Numbered from the stretch's first letter, positions 16,256 through 25,346 are shown. The stretch: 64,000 bases of DNA from Sorangium cellulosum (GCF_002950945.1 NZ_CP012673.1:10988501-11052500), one strand, 5' to 3'. Notes: a model not told the origin generated them from the sequence alone. Translations and numbers: made by a program.

Positions 16256-17551
16256 ATGATCCAGCCGCCTGGCCCCAAAGGTCACCCCCTGCACGGCTCG
16301 TGGCCGGAGTTCCGCGAGGACCCGCTCGCCTTCCTGCTCGACGGCGCGCTCGCCTACGGCGACTTCTTCCGCGTCCGGCTGGGGTTGAAGCAGTGCTTCG
16401 TCCTCTCGGATCCGGCAGCGATCCTCGCGGTGTTCTCGGACCGGGAAGGTTTCGTGGACAAGGCGCCGCCGGACCGCATGCAGGACGCATATCCCCGGAG
16501 CGTGGCCCGCCTGGAGGGGAGCGAGCACCTCGCCCGGCGGCGGGGGCTCGCGCCGGCGTTTCACCGGGAGGCGGTCCTGGCGCGCGCCGAGGGGGCCCTG
16601 CGCGTCGTGCGCGCCGGGCTCGGGCGGCTGCGCGCGGGCGAGGTGCGCCCGGTGCTGCCGGTGCTCGAGGACGTCGCGCTGCGGAGCGCGGCGATGCTGC
16701 TCCTCGGGGACGCGGGCGAGCGGGTCGTGAAGCCCATCGCGGCCGAGCTGCCCCGGGTCGAGGCGTGGCTCGGCCACGCCGCGGACGACGAGGCGGCGTA
16801 CGAAAAGGCCCGGGCGGCGCTCGCGTCGGCCCTGCTCGAGGCGGCGGCACATCGCCGGGCCAGCGGGAGCTCGTCGACCGTCGACCTGCTCGACCCGCTC
16901 GTGCGCGCCGTGGACGCCGGGCAGATCGACGAGCAGGCCATGATCGACGAGATCGTGATGATGCTGGTGACCCACGTGCCGACGGCCGCGGCGACGGCGT
17001 GGGCGCTTCACGAGCTCGCGCGGCGCCCGGACGTGCGGCGGCGGCTGGAGGAAGAGCTCGACGCCGTCGCGATGCGGGCCGCGGAGGTGGAGCGCGCCCC
17101 GCTCCTGTCCGCGGTGGTGATGGAGGTGTTGCGGCTGCACCCGCCGGTCTGGGTGCTGGTGCGCGAGGCGCGGCGGGAGCTCCGCCACGGGCCGTACGTG
17201 GTGAGCGCCGGGAGCGAGGTGCTCGTCAGCCCGTATGTGATGCAGCGGCTCCCGCGGTGCTGGAAGCGTCCGGAGGAGTTCCTGCCGGAGCGCTTCGAGC
17301 CGGGTTCGCCGTGGCACGAGGAGCGCCCGCAGGCGGCGTTCCTTCCGTTCGGGCTCGGCATGCGCAAGTGCATCGGCGAGCGGACCGCCCTGCTGCAGAT
17401 GAAGCTGATGCTGGCCGCGCTGATGCAGGAGCTCCGGTTCGAGCTGCCCGCAGGGTACGAAGCCGGCGTGGGCCACCGGAGGCCGCTCGTGCCTCGGGAC
17501 GGGCTGCCGCTCGCGGCGGAGCGACGTGTTGTGGAGGGTGGCCGCCCGTAG
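16256..17551 (+). CDS. Cytochrome P450 next to the Nif11-type precursor
   Basis: 431 residues, normal for a soluble bacterial P450. Haem-binding signature FLPFGLGMRKCIGE with Cys372; K-helix E290-V-L-R293; PERF at 344-347. The I-helix segment is LVTHVPTAAAT (237-247), where most P450s have AGxE/D-T-T. The conserved acid is Val241 and the following Thr is Pro242, so the usual proton-relay pair is missing. Some P450s that couple radicals or use unusual substrates depart from this motif. It needs ferredoxin and reductase encoded elsewhere. Placement right after the precursor suggests oxidative tailoring, for example crosslinking or hydroxylation of the core Tyr. An unlinked role such as fatty-acid oxidation cannot be excluded. 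Confidence 0.88.
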   Translation: MIQPPGPKGHPLHGSWPEFREDPLAFLLDGALAYGDFFRVRLGLKQCFVLSDPAAILAVFSDREGFVDKAPPDRMQDAYPRSVARLEGSEHLARRRGLAPAFHREAVLARAEGALRVVRAGLGRLRAGEVRPVLPVLEDVALRSAAMLLLGDAGERVVKPIAAELPRVEAWLGHAADDEAAYEKARAALASALLEAAAHRRASGSSSTVDLLDPLVRAVDAGQIDEQAMIDEIVMMLVTHVPTAAATAWALHELARRPDVRRRLEEELDAVAMRAAEVERAPLLSAVVMEVLRLHPPVWVLVREARRELRHGPYVVSAGSEVLVSPYVMQRLPRCWKRPEEFLPERFEPGSPWHEERPQAAFLPFGLGMRKCIGERTALLQMKLMLAALMQELRFELPAGYEAGVGHRRPLVPRDGLPLAAERRVVEGGRP

Positions 17552-17575
17552 GGCGACCGGGGAGCAAACGCGCCC

Positions 17576-17600
17576 GAGCTCCCTCCGCGGGAGGGAGCTC
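17576..17600. terminator. Perfect 11-bp hairpin between convergent genes
   Basis: Arms 17576-17586 and 17590-17600 pair perfectly around a 3-base loop, between the P450 stop (17551) and the GH10 stop (17628). No T-run; probably a bidirectional terminator or mRNA 3'-end hairpin. Confidence 0.55.
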
Positions 17601-17627
17601 GCTCGAGCTCAGCGCGTCAGCGTTGCG

Positions 17628-18791
17628 TCACTCGCGACCCAGGAACTCCATCAGCCAGGACATGGCCGGCCGCATGGTGCCGTTCGCGTGCTGGATCCCG
17701 GTGTTGTCCCTCCAGGTGGCGCCGACGATGTAGCCCCACAGGGTGATGCCCGGGACGGCGGGGTGGTTCCAGAACATCGTGAACTGCTCCTCCATCACCC
17801 GGCGCTGCTCCTCGTCGTTCTGGATGCCGATGTCGTACTCGGTGATGTACACGGGCTTGCCCAGGGAGGCGAGCGAGTCGATGAAGCCCTTCACCTGGGT
17901 GGTGTTGATCTTGAAGGCGTCGTGGGCCTGCGCGCCGATGGCGTCGACCGGGGCGCCCGCCTCGATGACCTTCCTCGCGATCTCCTTGAAGTGGTTGTGC
18001 TCGCCCTGATACTCGATGTTGTTGTAGTCGTTGAGGATCAGGACCGCGTTCGGGCAGAACTCGCGGGCCCACTTGAAGGAGTTGACGATCCAGTCCCAGC
18101 CGCTGGCGCCGTCGCCGCCGAGGCCTGCCTTGTAGGAAGGCGTGGTGTGGGGCGGCGGCTCGTTGACGACGTCGATGTACTTCGTGTCGGGGTAACGCTC
18201 GCAGAACGCCTGCATCCAGTCCCGCACGGCCTGCCGCTGGTCCGCCGCGGAGAGGTTCGCGATCCAGTCCGGTTGCTGGCTGCCCCACACGAAGACGTGG
18301 TGCTTGAAGATGAGGTTGTTCTCCTGCGCGTACCTGTAGATGGCGTCGAGCTTGCTCCAGTCCCGGTTGCCGCGGGACCTCTCGACGGATGCCCACTTGC
18401 CCTCGTTCTCGGGCGTGATCTGGTTCCAGTACCTCGCGAAGCCTTCGCGCACGGCGCCGCTCGTCGTGATGTTGCCGACGAACTTCTCCTCGCTGGGGGC
18501 CGCGCCGCCGGTTCCGCTGCTCGAGCCGCCGCCGCCCTCATTCGAGCCGCTCGACGTGGAGCTGGTCGTCGGTCCAGGGCCCGCGCTGGTGCTGGTCGTG
18601 CTGGTGGTGCCGGTGCTGCCGGGCCCAGGGCCGCTGGTGGTCGTCGAGCTGGTGCCCGAGCCACCGCTACCCGCTCCCCCCTCGCCGCCGCCACCGCCAT
18701 CTTCCCCACCAGAGCAGCCAAAGAGCGCCGCGACTCCGAGCGCGATCCAGGTCGTGCCGCACAGCCATCGAGAGGAACGGATCTTGTTCAT
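17628..18791 (-). CDS. GH10 endo-1,4-beta-xylanase lipoprotein
   Basis: 387 residues from ATG 18791 (MNKIRSS). The signal peptide ends in lipobox LFGC (Cys26). A Ser/Thr/Gly linker (27-100) precedes a GH10 domain (~101-387). Acid/base Glu211 lies in VVNEPPP and nucleophile Glu318 in ITEYD; WNQITPENEGKW and HHVFVWGSQQPDW are GH10 hallmarks. It cleaves internal beta-1,4-xylosyl bonds of xylan at the cell surface. Convergent with the P450 gene and divergent from the beta-helix gene, it opens the polysaccharide-degrading region. Confidence 0.95.
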   Translation of the reverse strand: MNKIRSSRWLCGTTWIALGVAALFGCSGGEDGGGGGEGGAGSGGSGTSSTTTSGPGPGSTGTTSTTSTSAGPGPTTSSTSSGSNEGGGGSSSGTGGAAPSEEKFVGNITTSGAVREGFARYWNQITPENEGKWASVERSRGNRDWSKLDAIYRYAQENNLIFKHHVFVWGSQQPDWIANLSAADQRQAVRDWMQAFCERYPDTKYIDVVNEPPPHTTPSYKAGLGGDGASGWDWIVNSFKWAREFCPNAVLILNDYNNIEYQGEHNHFKEIARKVIEAGAPVDAIGAQAHDAFKINTTQVKGFIDSLASLGKPVYITEYDIGIQNDEEQRRVMEEQFTMFWNHPAVPGITLWGYIVGATWRDNTGIQHANGTMRPAMSWLMEFLGRE

Positions 18792-19303
18792 GTTGGACTT
18801 CCGCAAGTTGAGCGATTGAAGTTGGTGATTCGTGAAGCAGGAGAGCCGATGGGCAGCGGCCACGAGCCGGAGCGCACACGTTCAGCAATACGCAGGCCGG
18901 CAGCTCGGCACCTACAATTCCCGCCACCCCTGTAAGTGATCATGACACCGGCGCGAAAGTGCTCACCCCCCGGCGTTCCATGTAGAAAAGAATCGTGGCG
19001 TGACACCGCACAATACAGCAGCACGGCATCTTTGCGGAGCGCTCCGATCCAGGTTGAGCGACCCGACCCAGGATGAGGCAGTCAGGGGCAGTCACGGTGG
19101 GAGAGCCCACCTTCGTACGCCGTCGGCGAACAGATTGTCGAGCGGCGACAACCGTGATTGGTTCTGCTCCCAGGTCGACACCATCCTGACGCCTGCAGCT
19201 CCGCCGTCGCTCCGCGCTGCCCGTCCAAGGGGTCCGGGCGTCGAGGCCCGGCGCGAGCGTCGGCCAGGCGACGGCAGATCCCTCTCACCCTTCGGAGCCG
19301 CTG
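18792..19303. other. Divergent intergenic region, xylanase / beta-helix gene
   Basis: 512 bases. It contains CCAGGTTGAGCGACC at 19049-19063, a near-identical copy of the repeat near 45.2 kb. No other gene or clear operator was seen; promoters for both flanking genes must lie here. Confidence 0.5.
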
Positions 19304-20749
19304 ATGATGACCCGAGTGCCCTCAGTTTCTATGATGTTCGCAACGCTCGCCGGGCTGCTCGTCGCGACAGGCTGCGGGTCGGACTCCGGCAGCGACCCGG
19401 GAGGTAGCGATGGCAGCTCGGCCGCGGGGGGCACGCCTTCGAGCGGTGGCCCCGGCGTGGGCGGCGGCCCTCCGGCCACGGGTGGGTCGGGCGTGGGCGG
19501 CGGAGGCACGACCGGCGGCACCTCGGGCGCTGGCGCGTCTGGTTCGGGCGGCTCCGACGACACGGGCGGGACGGGCACCGGAGGCGCCGAGACGGGCGGG
19601 ACGGGCACGGGGGGCGCCGAGACGGGCGGCACGGGCACCGGGGGTGCGGGGACAGGCGGCGACGGCGGGGGTGATGCAGCGTATCCCTGCGACGGAGACA
19701 CGAGCGGCTACAACGCTGTGGTGACCCGATCCGGATCCAGCTGGGTCGCGCAGAACGGCGCCCGCAGCATCTACAGCGGCGGCGACATGCGGGCCGCGAT
19801 GCAGGCGGCGCTCGATAGCCTGAGCTCCGGCCGCACCCGCAAGGAGAGCGTCCTCGTGCAGGGCTCGGGGACCATGACCGCGAATTCGCGGCTGAGCGTG
19901 CCCAGCTACACCGTGCTCAACGTCTGCGGCACGATCGACGTGACCGGCGGCGGCTCCGGCGACAATGCGCCCATCTATGCGCGCGGCCGGACCGACATCG
20001 AGATCCCGAACGTCACGATCAGCGGCACCCCGCTTTACGCCATGTTCTTCCGCGACGTGGAGAACCTGCGCCTCGGCCACGTCGAGCTGCGTGTCTCGAA
20101 CGGCCTCGGCGTCCGCATCGACAACCATGGCCGCTCGGACCGCGCCGACAAGGTGACGAACATCGAGATCGACCACGTCTACGCCGAGGGGACCGGCTCT
20201 CACGCGGTCGAGACCTACGGCGTCGACGACCTCCGCATCGGCACCGTCATCGCGCGCGACGCCGGCGAGTGTGGTCTCCTCCTGAACGACACGACCAACG
20301 CCGAGATCGGAACGGTCGACGCCGTGAACGCCGGCGCGGGGACCGGGTACGCGGCGTTCCGCCTCGCCAACCGCGCGGGGCGCATCGGCAGCAGCTACCC
20401 CACCAACATTCACGTCGGTGAGGTCATCGCTCGCGGAGGCGGGCGCGGGATCTTCTGCGTGTCGGAGAGCGGCGGCGTCACGATCGACCACATCGACGTC
20501 GCCGACACGGGCAGCAACGCGATCCTGCTCGAGAACTGCCACAACGTGAACATCGCCGCCGACTCGGGGACCGTCACCGGCGGCGGCGACATCCGCCTCG
20601 CCGCGCGCGCCGACTTCGAGAACTCCTCCGACATCACGATCCAGAACCTCACGGTCACGAACACGGCGGTCAACGAGAGCCCTTGCGCCGTGAACAGCAC
20701 CTTTCGTAACCTCACGCTGGTGAACGCGCGCGACAACTCCTGCGACTAG
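19304..20749 (+). CDS. Right-handed beta-helix lipoprotein, pectate-lyase-like fold
   Basis: 481 residues. Signal peptide with lipobox VATGC, then a Gly/Thr-rich linker (TGGTGTGGAET units). From about residue 125 there is a repetitive domain with the strand-turn rhythm of parallel beta-helices (ADKVTNIEIDHVYAEGTGSHAVETYGV; NAILLENCHNVNIAAD). Such folds occur in pectate lyases, rhamnogalacturonases and alginate-type lyases. I cannot identify a family-specific catalytic site. It lies between xylanase and GH43 genes, so a surface role in plant or microbial polysaccharide cleavage or binding is likely but inferred. Confidence 0.8.
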   Translation: MMTRVPSVSMMFATLAGLLVATGCGSDSGSDPGGSDGSSAAGGTPSSGGPGVGGGPPATGGSGVGGGGTTGGTSGAGASGSGGSDDTGGTGTGGAETGGTGTGGAETGGTGTGGAGTGGDGGGDAAYPCDGDTSGYNAVVTRSGSSWVAQNGARSIYSGGDMRAAMQAALDSLSSGRTRKESVLVQGSGTMTANSRLSVPSYTVLNVCGTIDVTGGGSGDNAPIYARGRTDIEIPNVTISGTPLYAMFFRDVENLRLGHVELRVSNGLGVRIDNHGRSDRADKVTNIEIDHVYAEGTGSHAVETYGVDDLRIGTVIARDAGECGLLLNDTTNAEIGTVDAVNAGAGTGYAAFRLANRAGRIGSSYPTNIHVGEVIARGGGRGIFCVSESGGVTIDHIDVADTGSNAILLENCHNVNIAADSGTVTGGGDIRLAARADFENSSDITIQNLTVTNTAVNESPCAVNSTFRNLTLVNARDNSCD

Positions 20750-20772
20750 CCACCACCCCGGGTCCACGCACC

Positions 20773-21558
20773 ATGATCGAGCTGAGCCATTCACAGATCG
20801 AGCACTTCATCGCCGAGGGATTCGTCCGGATCGATGCCGCGTTTCCTCGCGGCCTCGCCGACGAGGCCCGCGCCATCCTGTGGCGTGACACCGGGATGGC
20901 CCCGAACGAGCCGAAGACCTGGACGAAGCCGGTCGTTCGCCTCGGGCTGTACGGCCAGCGGCCGTTCGTCGAGGCGGCGAGCACGCCGGTGCTCCGAGCC
21001 GCGTTCGATCAGCTGGTCGGCCACGGGCGCTGGCGACCGCCGGCAGCGATCGGCACGTTCCCCGTTCGTTTCCCGTCGCCGGACGACCCGGGCGACGCGG
21101 GCTGGCACGTCGACGCGAGCTTCGGCACCGAGGACCCCGATTTCATGGCGTGGCGCGTGAACGTCGCGTCGCGCGGCCGCGCGCTGGTGATGCTGTTCCT
21201 CTTCTCGGATGTCGGCGAGACCGACGCGCCGACGCGCCTCCGGGCGGGGTCGCATCTGGACATCGCGAGGCAGCTCGCGCCGGCAGGTGAGCAAGGGATG
21301 ACGCTGCGTGAGCTGGCCGCGAACGGCTTCGCGGAGACGGCGCGACGGCCGCAGGTGCTCGCGACGGGCGACGCCGGGACGGTCTACCTGTGTCACCCGT
21401 TCCTGGTCCACGCGGCGCAGCCGCACCGCGGCGCGCGCCCGCGTTTTCTGGGCCAGCCCCCCCTGCTCCCGACCGAGCCGTTGCAGCTCGAGCGCGAAGG
21501 CGGGGAGTATTGCCCCGTCGAGCAGGCCATCCGCGCGGCGCTGCGCGGCGACCTGTGA
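20773..21558 (+). CDS. Phytanoyl-CoA dioxygenase (PhyH) family protein
   Basis: 261 residues, with the iron-binding HxD in GWHVDASFG and the distal His in CHPFLVHAAQPHRG, followed by the Arg-containing strand that binds 2-oxoglutarate. This is the Fe(II)/2-oxoglutarate dioxygenase fold of the PhyH family; substrates range from lipids to small metabolites and cannot be read from sequence. It starts 23 bases after the beta-helix gene and precedes the GH43 gene by about 100 bases, suggesting one transcript. Cytoplasmic by lack of signal peptide. Confidence 0.82.
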   Translation: MIELSHSQIEHFIAEGFVRIDAAFPRGLADEARAILWRDTGMAPNEPKTWTKPVVRLGLYGQRPFVEAASTPVLRAAFDQLVGHGRWRPPAAIGTFPVRFPSPDDPGDAGWHVDASFGTEDPDFMAWRVNVASRGRALVMLFLFSDVGETDAPTRLRAGSHLDIARQLAPAGEQGMTLRELAANGFAETARRPQVLATGDAGTVYLCHPFLVHAAQPHRGARPRFLGQPPLLPTEPLQLEREGGEYCPVEQAIRAALRGDL

Positions 21559-21661
21559 CCGTCCGCTGGCCGCGCGCGCTGGCCGTGCGTCGCCGCGTGC
21601 GCCTTCCTCCGCACGTCCCTGCTCTGGAGGGGTAAAGTCGCGGAGGAGCCGAGCCCGTCGC

Positions 21662-23080
21662 ATGGACACCGAAGCCACGCCCTTGCGCCTGCGGACGCCC
21701 CCCGGCGCGCCGTTCACCTTCGAGATCACCGTCGACCGCGGGGGGTCTCGCGGCTTCCGGGTGACCGAGCCGGGGCAGGACGCGCAGCGTTACGAGCTCG
21801 CCCGGCCGGAGCAGCCGGACTACCTCGACCTCTTCGAGGCGCTGGCGCGGGACCTCGGCACCCGCATGCCGCTGGCCCGCCCCCCGCCGCCGCCGCGCCA
21901 GGGCGGGGCGCCGCTGCGGCCCCTGCTGACCGAGGCGGTCGCGCCGGAGATCCTCTATGGTTATGGCGACCCCTGCGTGGTGCGGGTGGGCGAGCGCGAC
22001 TTTCGCTTGCTGGTGACCTCGAACGACGCGCCGAACGCCTTTCCCATCCTGGCCTCCAGCGATCTGACCACCTGGCGGCTGACCGGCTTCGTCTTCCCGG
22101 AGGGACACACGCCGGCCTGGGCGCTGACCGGCTTCAACCGGGCGGACTTCTGGGCTCCGGAGATGCACCGGATCAGGGACGAACACTGGGTCTGCTTCAC
22201 GGCCCGCATGCAGGACCGATCGCTGGCGATCGGCCTCGCCCGATCCGGGAGCCCGGACGGTCCGTTCCATGCCGATGAAGCGCCGCTCGTCACCGGCGAC
22301 GTGATCGACGCTCACATCCTCGTGGACGCCCGCGGCGCGCCCTGGCTGGTCTGGAAGAAGGACGACAACGGCGTGTGGCCCCGCAGGCTGGCCGCCTTGC
22401 TCCACCGGGAGCCCGCCCGCGTGGGCGAGCTCTTCGCTGCCCGCGAGGACCAGCGCACCGCCGTCCTGGCGCTGACGTTGTGGCCGTGGGTCGAGACCCT
22501 CGAGCCCATGGAGCAGTTCTTCGTGCTGCAGCCGCTGATCGAGGCGGCGACGGCGGATTTCACGGGCTTCGCCGCGCGGCTCGCGGCCCTGCGGGCGCGG
22601 GCGTGCGGCGCGGACGCGGAGGAGATCGCGGTGATGTCGCGGGAGCTCAGGACCCGCATCTACGCCCAGCGGCTGTCGGCGGACGGCCGCGCGCTGGAGG
22701 GGCAGCCCGCGGTCATCCTCGAGAACGACCAGCCCTGGGAGGCGCACCTCATCGAGGGCGTCTGGATCACCCAGGAGGGCGGGCGTTATCACCTGCTCTA
22801 CGCCGGCAACGACTTCTCGACCGCGCATTACGGCATCGGTGCGGCCGTGGCGGACGCGCCCACGGGCCCGTACCGCAAGTCGTCGGAGGTCCTCCTGAGC
22901 TCCGGCGCGGAATGGTGGGGGCCAGGGCACCCGTCCGTGGCCATCGGGGCCGACGGGCGCCACCACGTCTTCCTGCACGCCTTCCGCCCGGGGGTGGCGG
23001 GGTACAAGGCCTTTCGCGCCCTGCTCGCCGCGCCCATCTGTTTCGAGGGCGGCGTCCTCTCGCTGGACCGATCCGTCTAG
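21662..23080 (+). CDS. GH43-family glycoside hydrolase, cytoplasmic
   Basis: 472 residues from ATG 21662; open sequence upstream overlaps the dioxygenase gene in another frame. Residues 1-~95 are an N-terminal extension. The five-blade propeller domain starts at GYGDPCVV (Asp103 as likely general base), continues with DVIDAHILVD (the middle Asp) and ends with a Glu in EAHLIEGVW. A helical insert (~240-330, WPWVETLEPMEQFF) interrupts the propeller. No signal peptide, so it probably acts on imported oligosaccharides such as arabino- or xylo-oligomers. The family is sound; the substrate is not settled. Confidence 0.8.
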   Translation: MDTEATPLRLRTPPGAPFTFEITVDRGGSRGFRVTEPGQDAQRYELARPEQPDYLDLFEALARDLGTRMPLARPPPPPRQGGAPLRPLLTEAVAPEILYGYGDPCVVRVGERDFRLLVTSNDAPNAFPILASSDLTTWRLTGFVFPEGHTPAWALTGFNRADFWAPEMHRIRDEHWVCFTARMQDRSLAIGLARSGSPDGPFHADEAPLVTGDVIDAHILVDARGAPWLVWKKDDNGVWPRRLAALLHREPARVGELFAAREDQRTAVLALTLWPWVETLEPMEQFFVLQPLIEAATADFTGFAARLAALRARACGADAEEIAVMSRELRTRIYAQRLSADGRALEGQPAVILENDQPWEAHLIEGVWITQEGGRYHLLYAGNDFSTAHYGIGAAVADAPTGPYRKSSEVLLSSGAEWWGPGHPSVAIGADGRHHVFLHAFRPGVAGYKAFRALLAAPICFEGGVLSLDRSV

Positions 23081-23204
23081 TCACCAGTGGCGCTCGGTCG
23101 GCTGCTGGGGCTGCCGGTCGCACCAGAGCGGTGAGTTAGCTTGGACCGAACGTCGAGCCCGCCGCTCGCGGGGCCATGTTGGCTTCAAGCGGCGCCCCCG
23201 TTGC

Positions 23205-23233
23205 TTGACACCGCATATGTGAACGCTCACAAT
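23205..23233 (+). promoter_or_regulatory. Sigma-70-type promoter candidate overlapping an operator
   Basis: TTGACA at 23205-23210 and CACAAT at 23228-23233 with a 17-base spacer. The first GTGAACGCTCAC dyad sits across the spacer and -10, where a bound repressor would block polymerase. Start site inferred only. Confidence 0.45.
23219..23230. promoter_or_regulatory. LacI-type operator-like dyad 1
   Basis: GTGAACGCTCAC, flanked as TGTGAACGCTCACA. It has the central CG and inverted arms typical of LacI/PurR/CcpA-type sites and overlaps the promoter candidate. Confidence 0.5.
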
Positions 23234-23257
23234 AGGCCCGAGTGGTATACTTTTGCT

Positions 23258-23269
23258 GTAAACGTTCAC
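23258..23269. promoter_or_regulatory. LacI-type operator-like dyad 2
   Basis: GTAAACGTTCAC, centred 39 bp after dyad 1. An extra half site (GTTCACGG) follows at once. The same pattern GTRAACGNTYAC. Confidence 0.5.
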
Positions 23270-23391
23270 GTTCACGGGTCGGTTCAACAAACGCAACGAT
23301 TCCGGACACTTGCAAGGCCGAGCGGGCTCATGAGGCCAATATTGATGGGCTCGTAAGTGCCCGAAATTGCTGCATGAACGCGACCCGACCC

Positions 23392-23403
23392 GTGAACGGT
23401 TAC
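23392..23403. promoter_or_regulatory. LacI-type operator-like dyad 3
   Basis: GTGAACGGTTAC, 134 bp after dyad 2 and 257 bp before the GH43-CBM6 start. Spacing would permit DNA looping with the first two. Confidence 0.45.
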
Positions 23404-23660
23404 CTTTTGCTTAGCCCTGGATGGGTCGTCATGTGCACCGAGACCTTCGTCATCCGATCGAGTTCGATCTCGAGCTCGAGCTCGGCACGGATTCCATTCG
23501 CTCGATCGTCCCGGACGCGATCGCTGATGAGCTCTTGATGGGCTGGGCTGCCATTGCGGCGAAGCGCCCCGACGATGAAGCGCCGGAGAGTCATCGCCTG
23601 AGCGATCTGCGACATCCGGCGGCACCTAACGATTCTTCAGGAGAGCAGAGAGGACCAGGA

Positions 23661-25346
23661 ATGGCTACGATTACGACATCTCCCCAGCACAAGCTCCTCA
23701 TCGCTGCAATGCTGCTCTGCAGCACAACCGCGTTTCCGTCTGAATCCATGGCAGACAACCCCATCATACAGACCATCTACACCGCCGATCCTGCCCCGAT
23801 GGTCCACGACGGGACTCTATACCTCTATACCACCCATGACGAGGACAGCGCTTCGACGTTCTTCGGGATGAACGAATGGAGAGTATATTCGTCCACGGAT
23901 ATGGCGAACTGGACGGATCGCGGATCTCCGCTGAAATACAAGGATTTCAGCTGGTCAAAGGCAGATGCCTGGGCAGGTCAGGTCACCCACAGAAACGGGA
24001 AGTTCTATTTCTACATTCCCACGACGAGCAGAACGCTCAACAGGATGACCATCGGCGTTGCCGTGTCGGACAGCCCTGTCGGTCCGTTCGAAGACGCCCT
24101 GGGGCGGCCGTTGATCACTGCCAATTGCGGCGACATCGATCCGACGGTGTTCATCGACGACGACGGCCAGGCCTATCTCTACTGGGGAAACCCCAACCTC
24201 TGCTACGTGAAGCTGAATGAGGACATGACCTCCTACCAGGGAGACGTCGTACGCGTGCCCATGACGGCGGAGAGCTTTGGAGAGCGCACCGGGAGCGCCG
24301 AGCGGCCGACCCTGTACGAGGAAGGTCCATGGCTCTACAAACGCGATGGAATGTACTACCTGGCGTATCCGGCTGGCGGCATCCCCGAGTACATCGCCTA
24401 CTCCACGAGCAGCAGCCCCACCGGCCCATGGACTTACCGGGGGGTCATCATGCCCACAGAAGGCGGCAGCTTCACCAATCACCCGGGCATCATCGATTAC
24501 AAGGACAACTCGTACTTCTTCTATCACAACGCCGCTTTGCCGGGCGGCGACGGTTATCATCGTTCGGTGGCCGTTGAGCGGTTCACATACAACGCCGATG
24601 GCACCATCCCGACGATCACGATGACCGAGGCGGGCCCGCCTGCCGCTGGCACCCTCGATCCGTACGTCATGACGGAGGCTGAAACCATCGCCTGGGAATC
24701 CGGCGTCGAGACCGAGGCATGCAGCGAAGGCGGAATGAACGTCACGTCGATCGAAGACGGGGACTACATCAAAGTGAAGGGCGTCGATTTCGGTGCCGGC
24801 GCGGGGTCCTTCGACGCAAGAGTGGCCTCGGCAACCAGCGGCGGCAGCATCGAGCTGCGCCTCGACAGCACGACCGGCACGCTGGTGGGGACCTGTATGG
24901 TTCAGGGCACCGGCGGCCCCCAGACCTGGGTTACCGAGTCCTGTGCGGTCGACGGTGCGACAGGGATACATGATCTGTATCTGAAGTTCACCGGTGGGAA
25001 CGGTCCCCTGTTCAATTTCAACTGGTGGAAATTCACTCCGCGCGACGCAACGGATCCGACAGGCAGCGGGGGCGGTCAGAGCACGGGTGAAGGGGGAGCG
25101 ACGGGCAGCGGCGGCTCGGGTGAGGGTGGGAGCGCCAGCAGCGCAGCAACGACCGGCAGCGGCACGGGCGGCGCTGGCGCCGCCCCACCTGACGGCGCTA
25201 GCGAGGACGAGGGCGGGTGTGGGTGCCGGGTCATATCGGGGCCCAGCTCCCCGGCGGGCGTGCTCGCCGCCCTGACCGCGCTGGGCGCGATCGCCGCGCG
25301 GCGTCGTGCGCGAAGAGCCGGGCGGAGCGGGGCCGATGCGAGCTGA
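23661..25346 (+). CDS. Secreted GH43 with CBM6 and MYXO-CTERM-like tail
   Basis: 561 residues from ATG 23661, chosen because a signal peptide (KLLIAAMLLCSTTAF) starts there and AGGA precedes it. GH43 propeller ~33-335 with general base Asp43 (TADPAPMV), Asp160 (GDIDPTVF) and acid Glu221 (EGPWLY). CBM6 ~345-470 (EAETIAW, GDYIKVKGVDF, LYLKFTGG, FNFNWWKF). A Gly/Ser linker then leads to a C-terminus with GCGCR, a hydrophobic helix and RRRARR, as in MYXO-CTERM sorting tails. Likely a surface-anchored arabinofuranosidase or xylosidase on arabinoxylan. Three LacI-type dyads upstream suggest induction by sugar. Confidence 0.93.
   Translation: MATITTSPQHKLLIAAMLLCSTTAFPSESMADNPIIQTIYTADPAPMVHDGTLYLYTTHDEDSASTFFGMNEWRVYSSTDMANWTDRGSPLKYKDFSWSKADAWAGQVTHRNGKFYFYIPTTSRTLNRMTIGVAVSDSPVGPFEDALGRPLITANCGDIDPTVFIDDDGQAYLYWGNPNLCYVKLNEDMTSYQGDVVRVPMTAESFGERTGSAERPTLYEEGPWLYKRDGMYYLAYPAGGIPEYIAYSTSSSPTGPWTYRGVIMPTEGGSFTNHPGIIDYKDNSYFFYHNAALPGGDGYHRSVAVERFTYNADGTIPTITMTEAGPPAAGTLDPYVMTEAETIAWESGVETEACSEGGMNVTSIEDGDYIKVKGVDFGAGAGSFDARVASATSGGSIELRLDSTTGTLVGTCMVQGTGGPQTWVTESCAVDGATGIHDLYLKFTGGNGPLFNFNWWKFTPRDATDPTGSGGGQSTGEGGATGSGGSGEGGSASSAATTGSGTGGAGAAPPDGASEDEGGCGCRVISGPSSPAGVLAALTALGAIAARRRARRAGRSGADAS

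Larger units (their letters stand above)
23081..23660. other. Regulatory region upstream of the GH43-CBM6 gene
   Basis: 580 bases without a convincing gene. The region is less GC-rich than its surroundings and carries a TTGACA promoter-like element and three LacI-type dyads, listed separately. An open frame runs upstream of the chosen GH43 start, but the signal peptide begins at 23661. Confidence 0.6.

Noticed and set aside
15232..17733. 833-residue plus-strand frame covering precursor and P450
   Set aside because: Composition is Arg/Gly/Pro-dominated; the precursor and P450 frames carry the family motifs.
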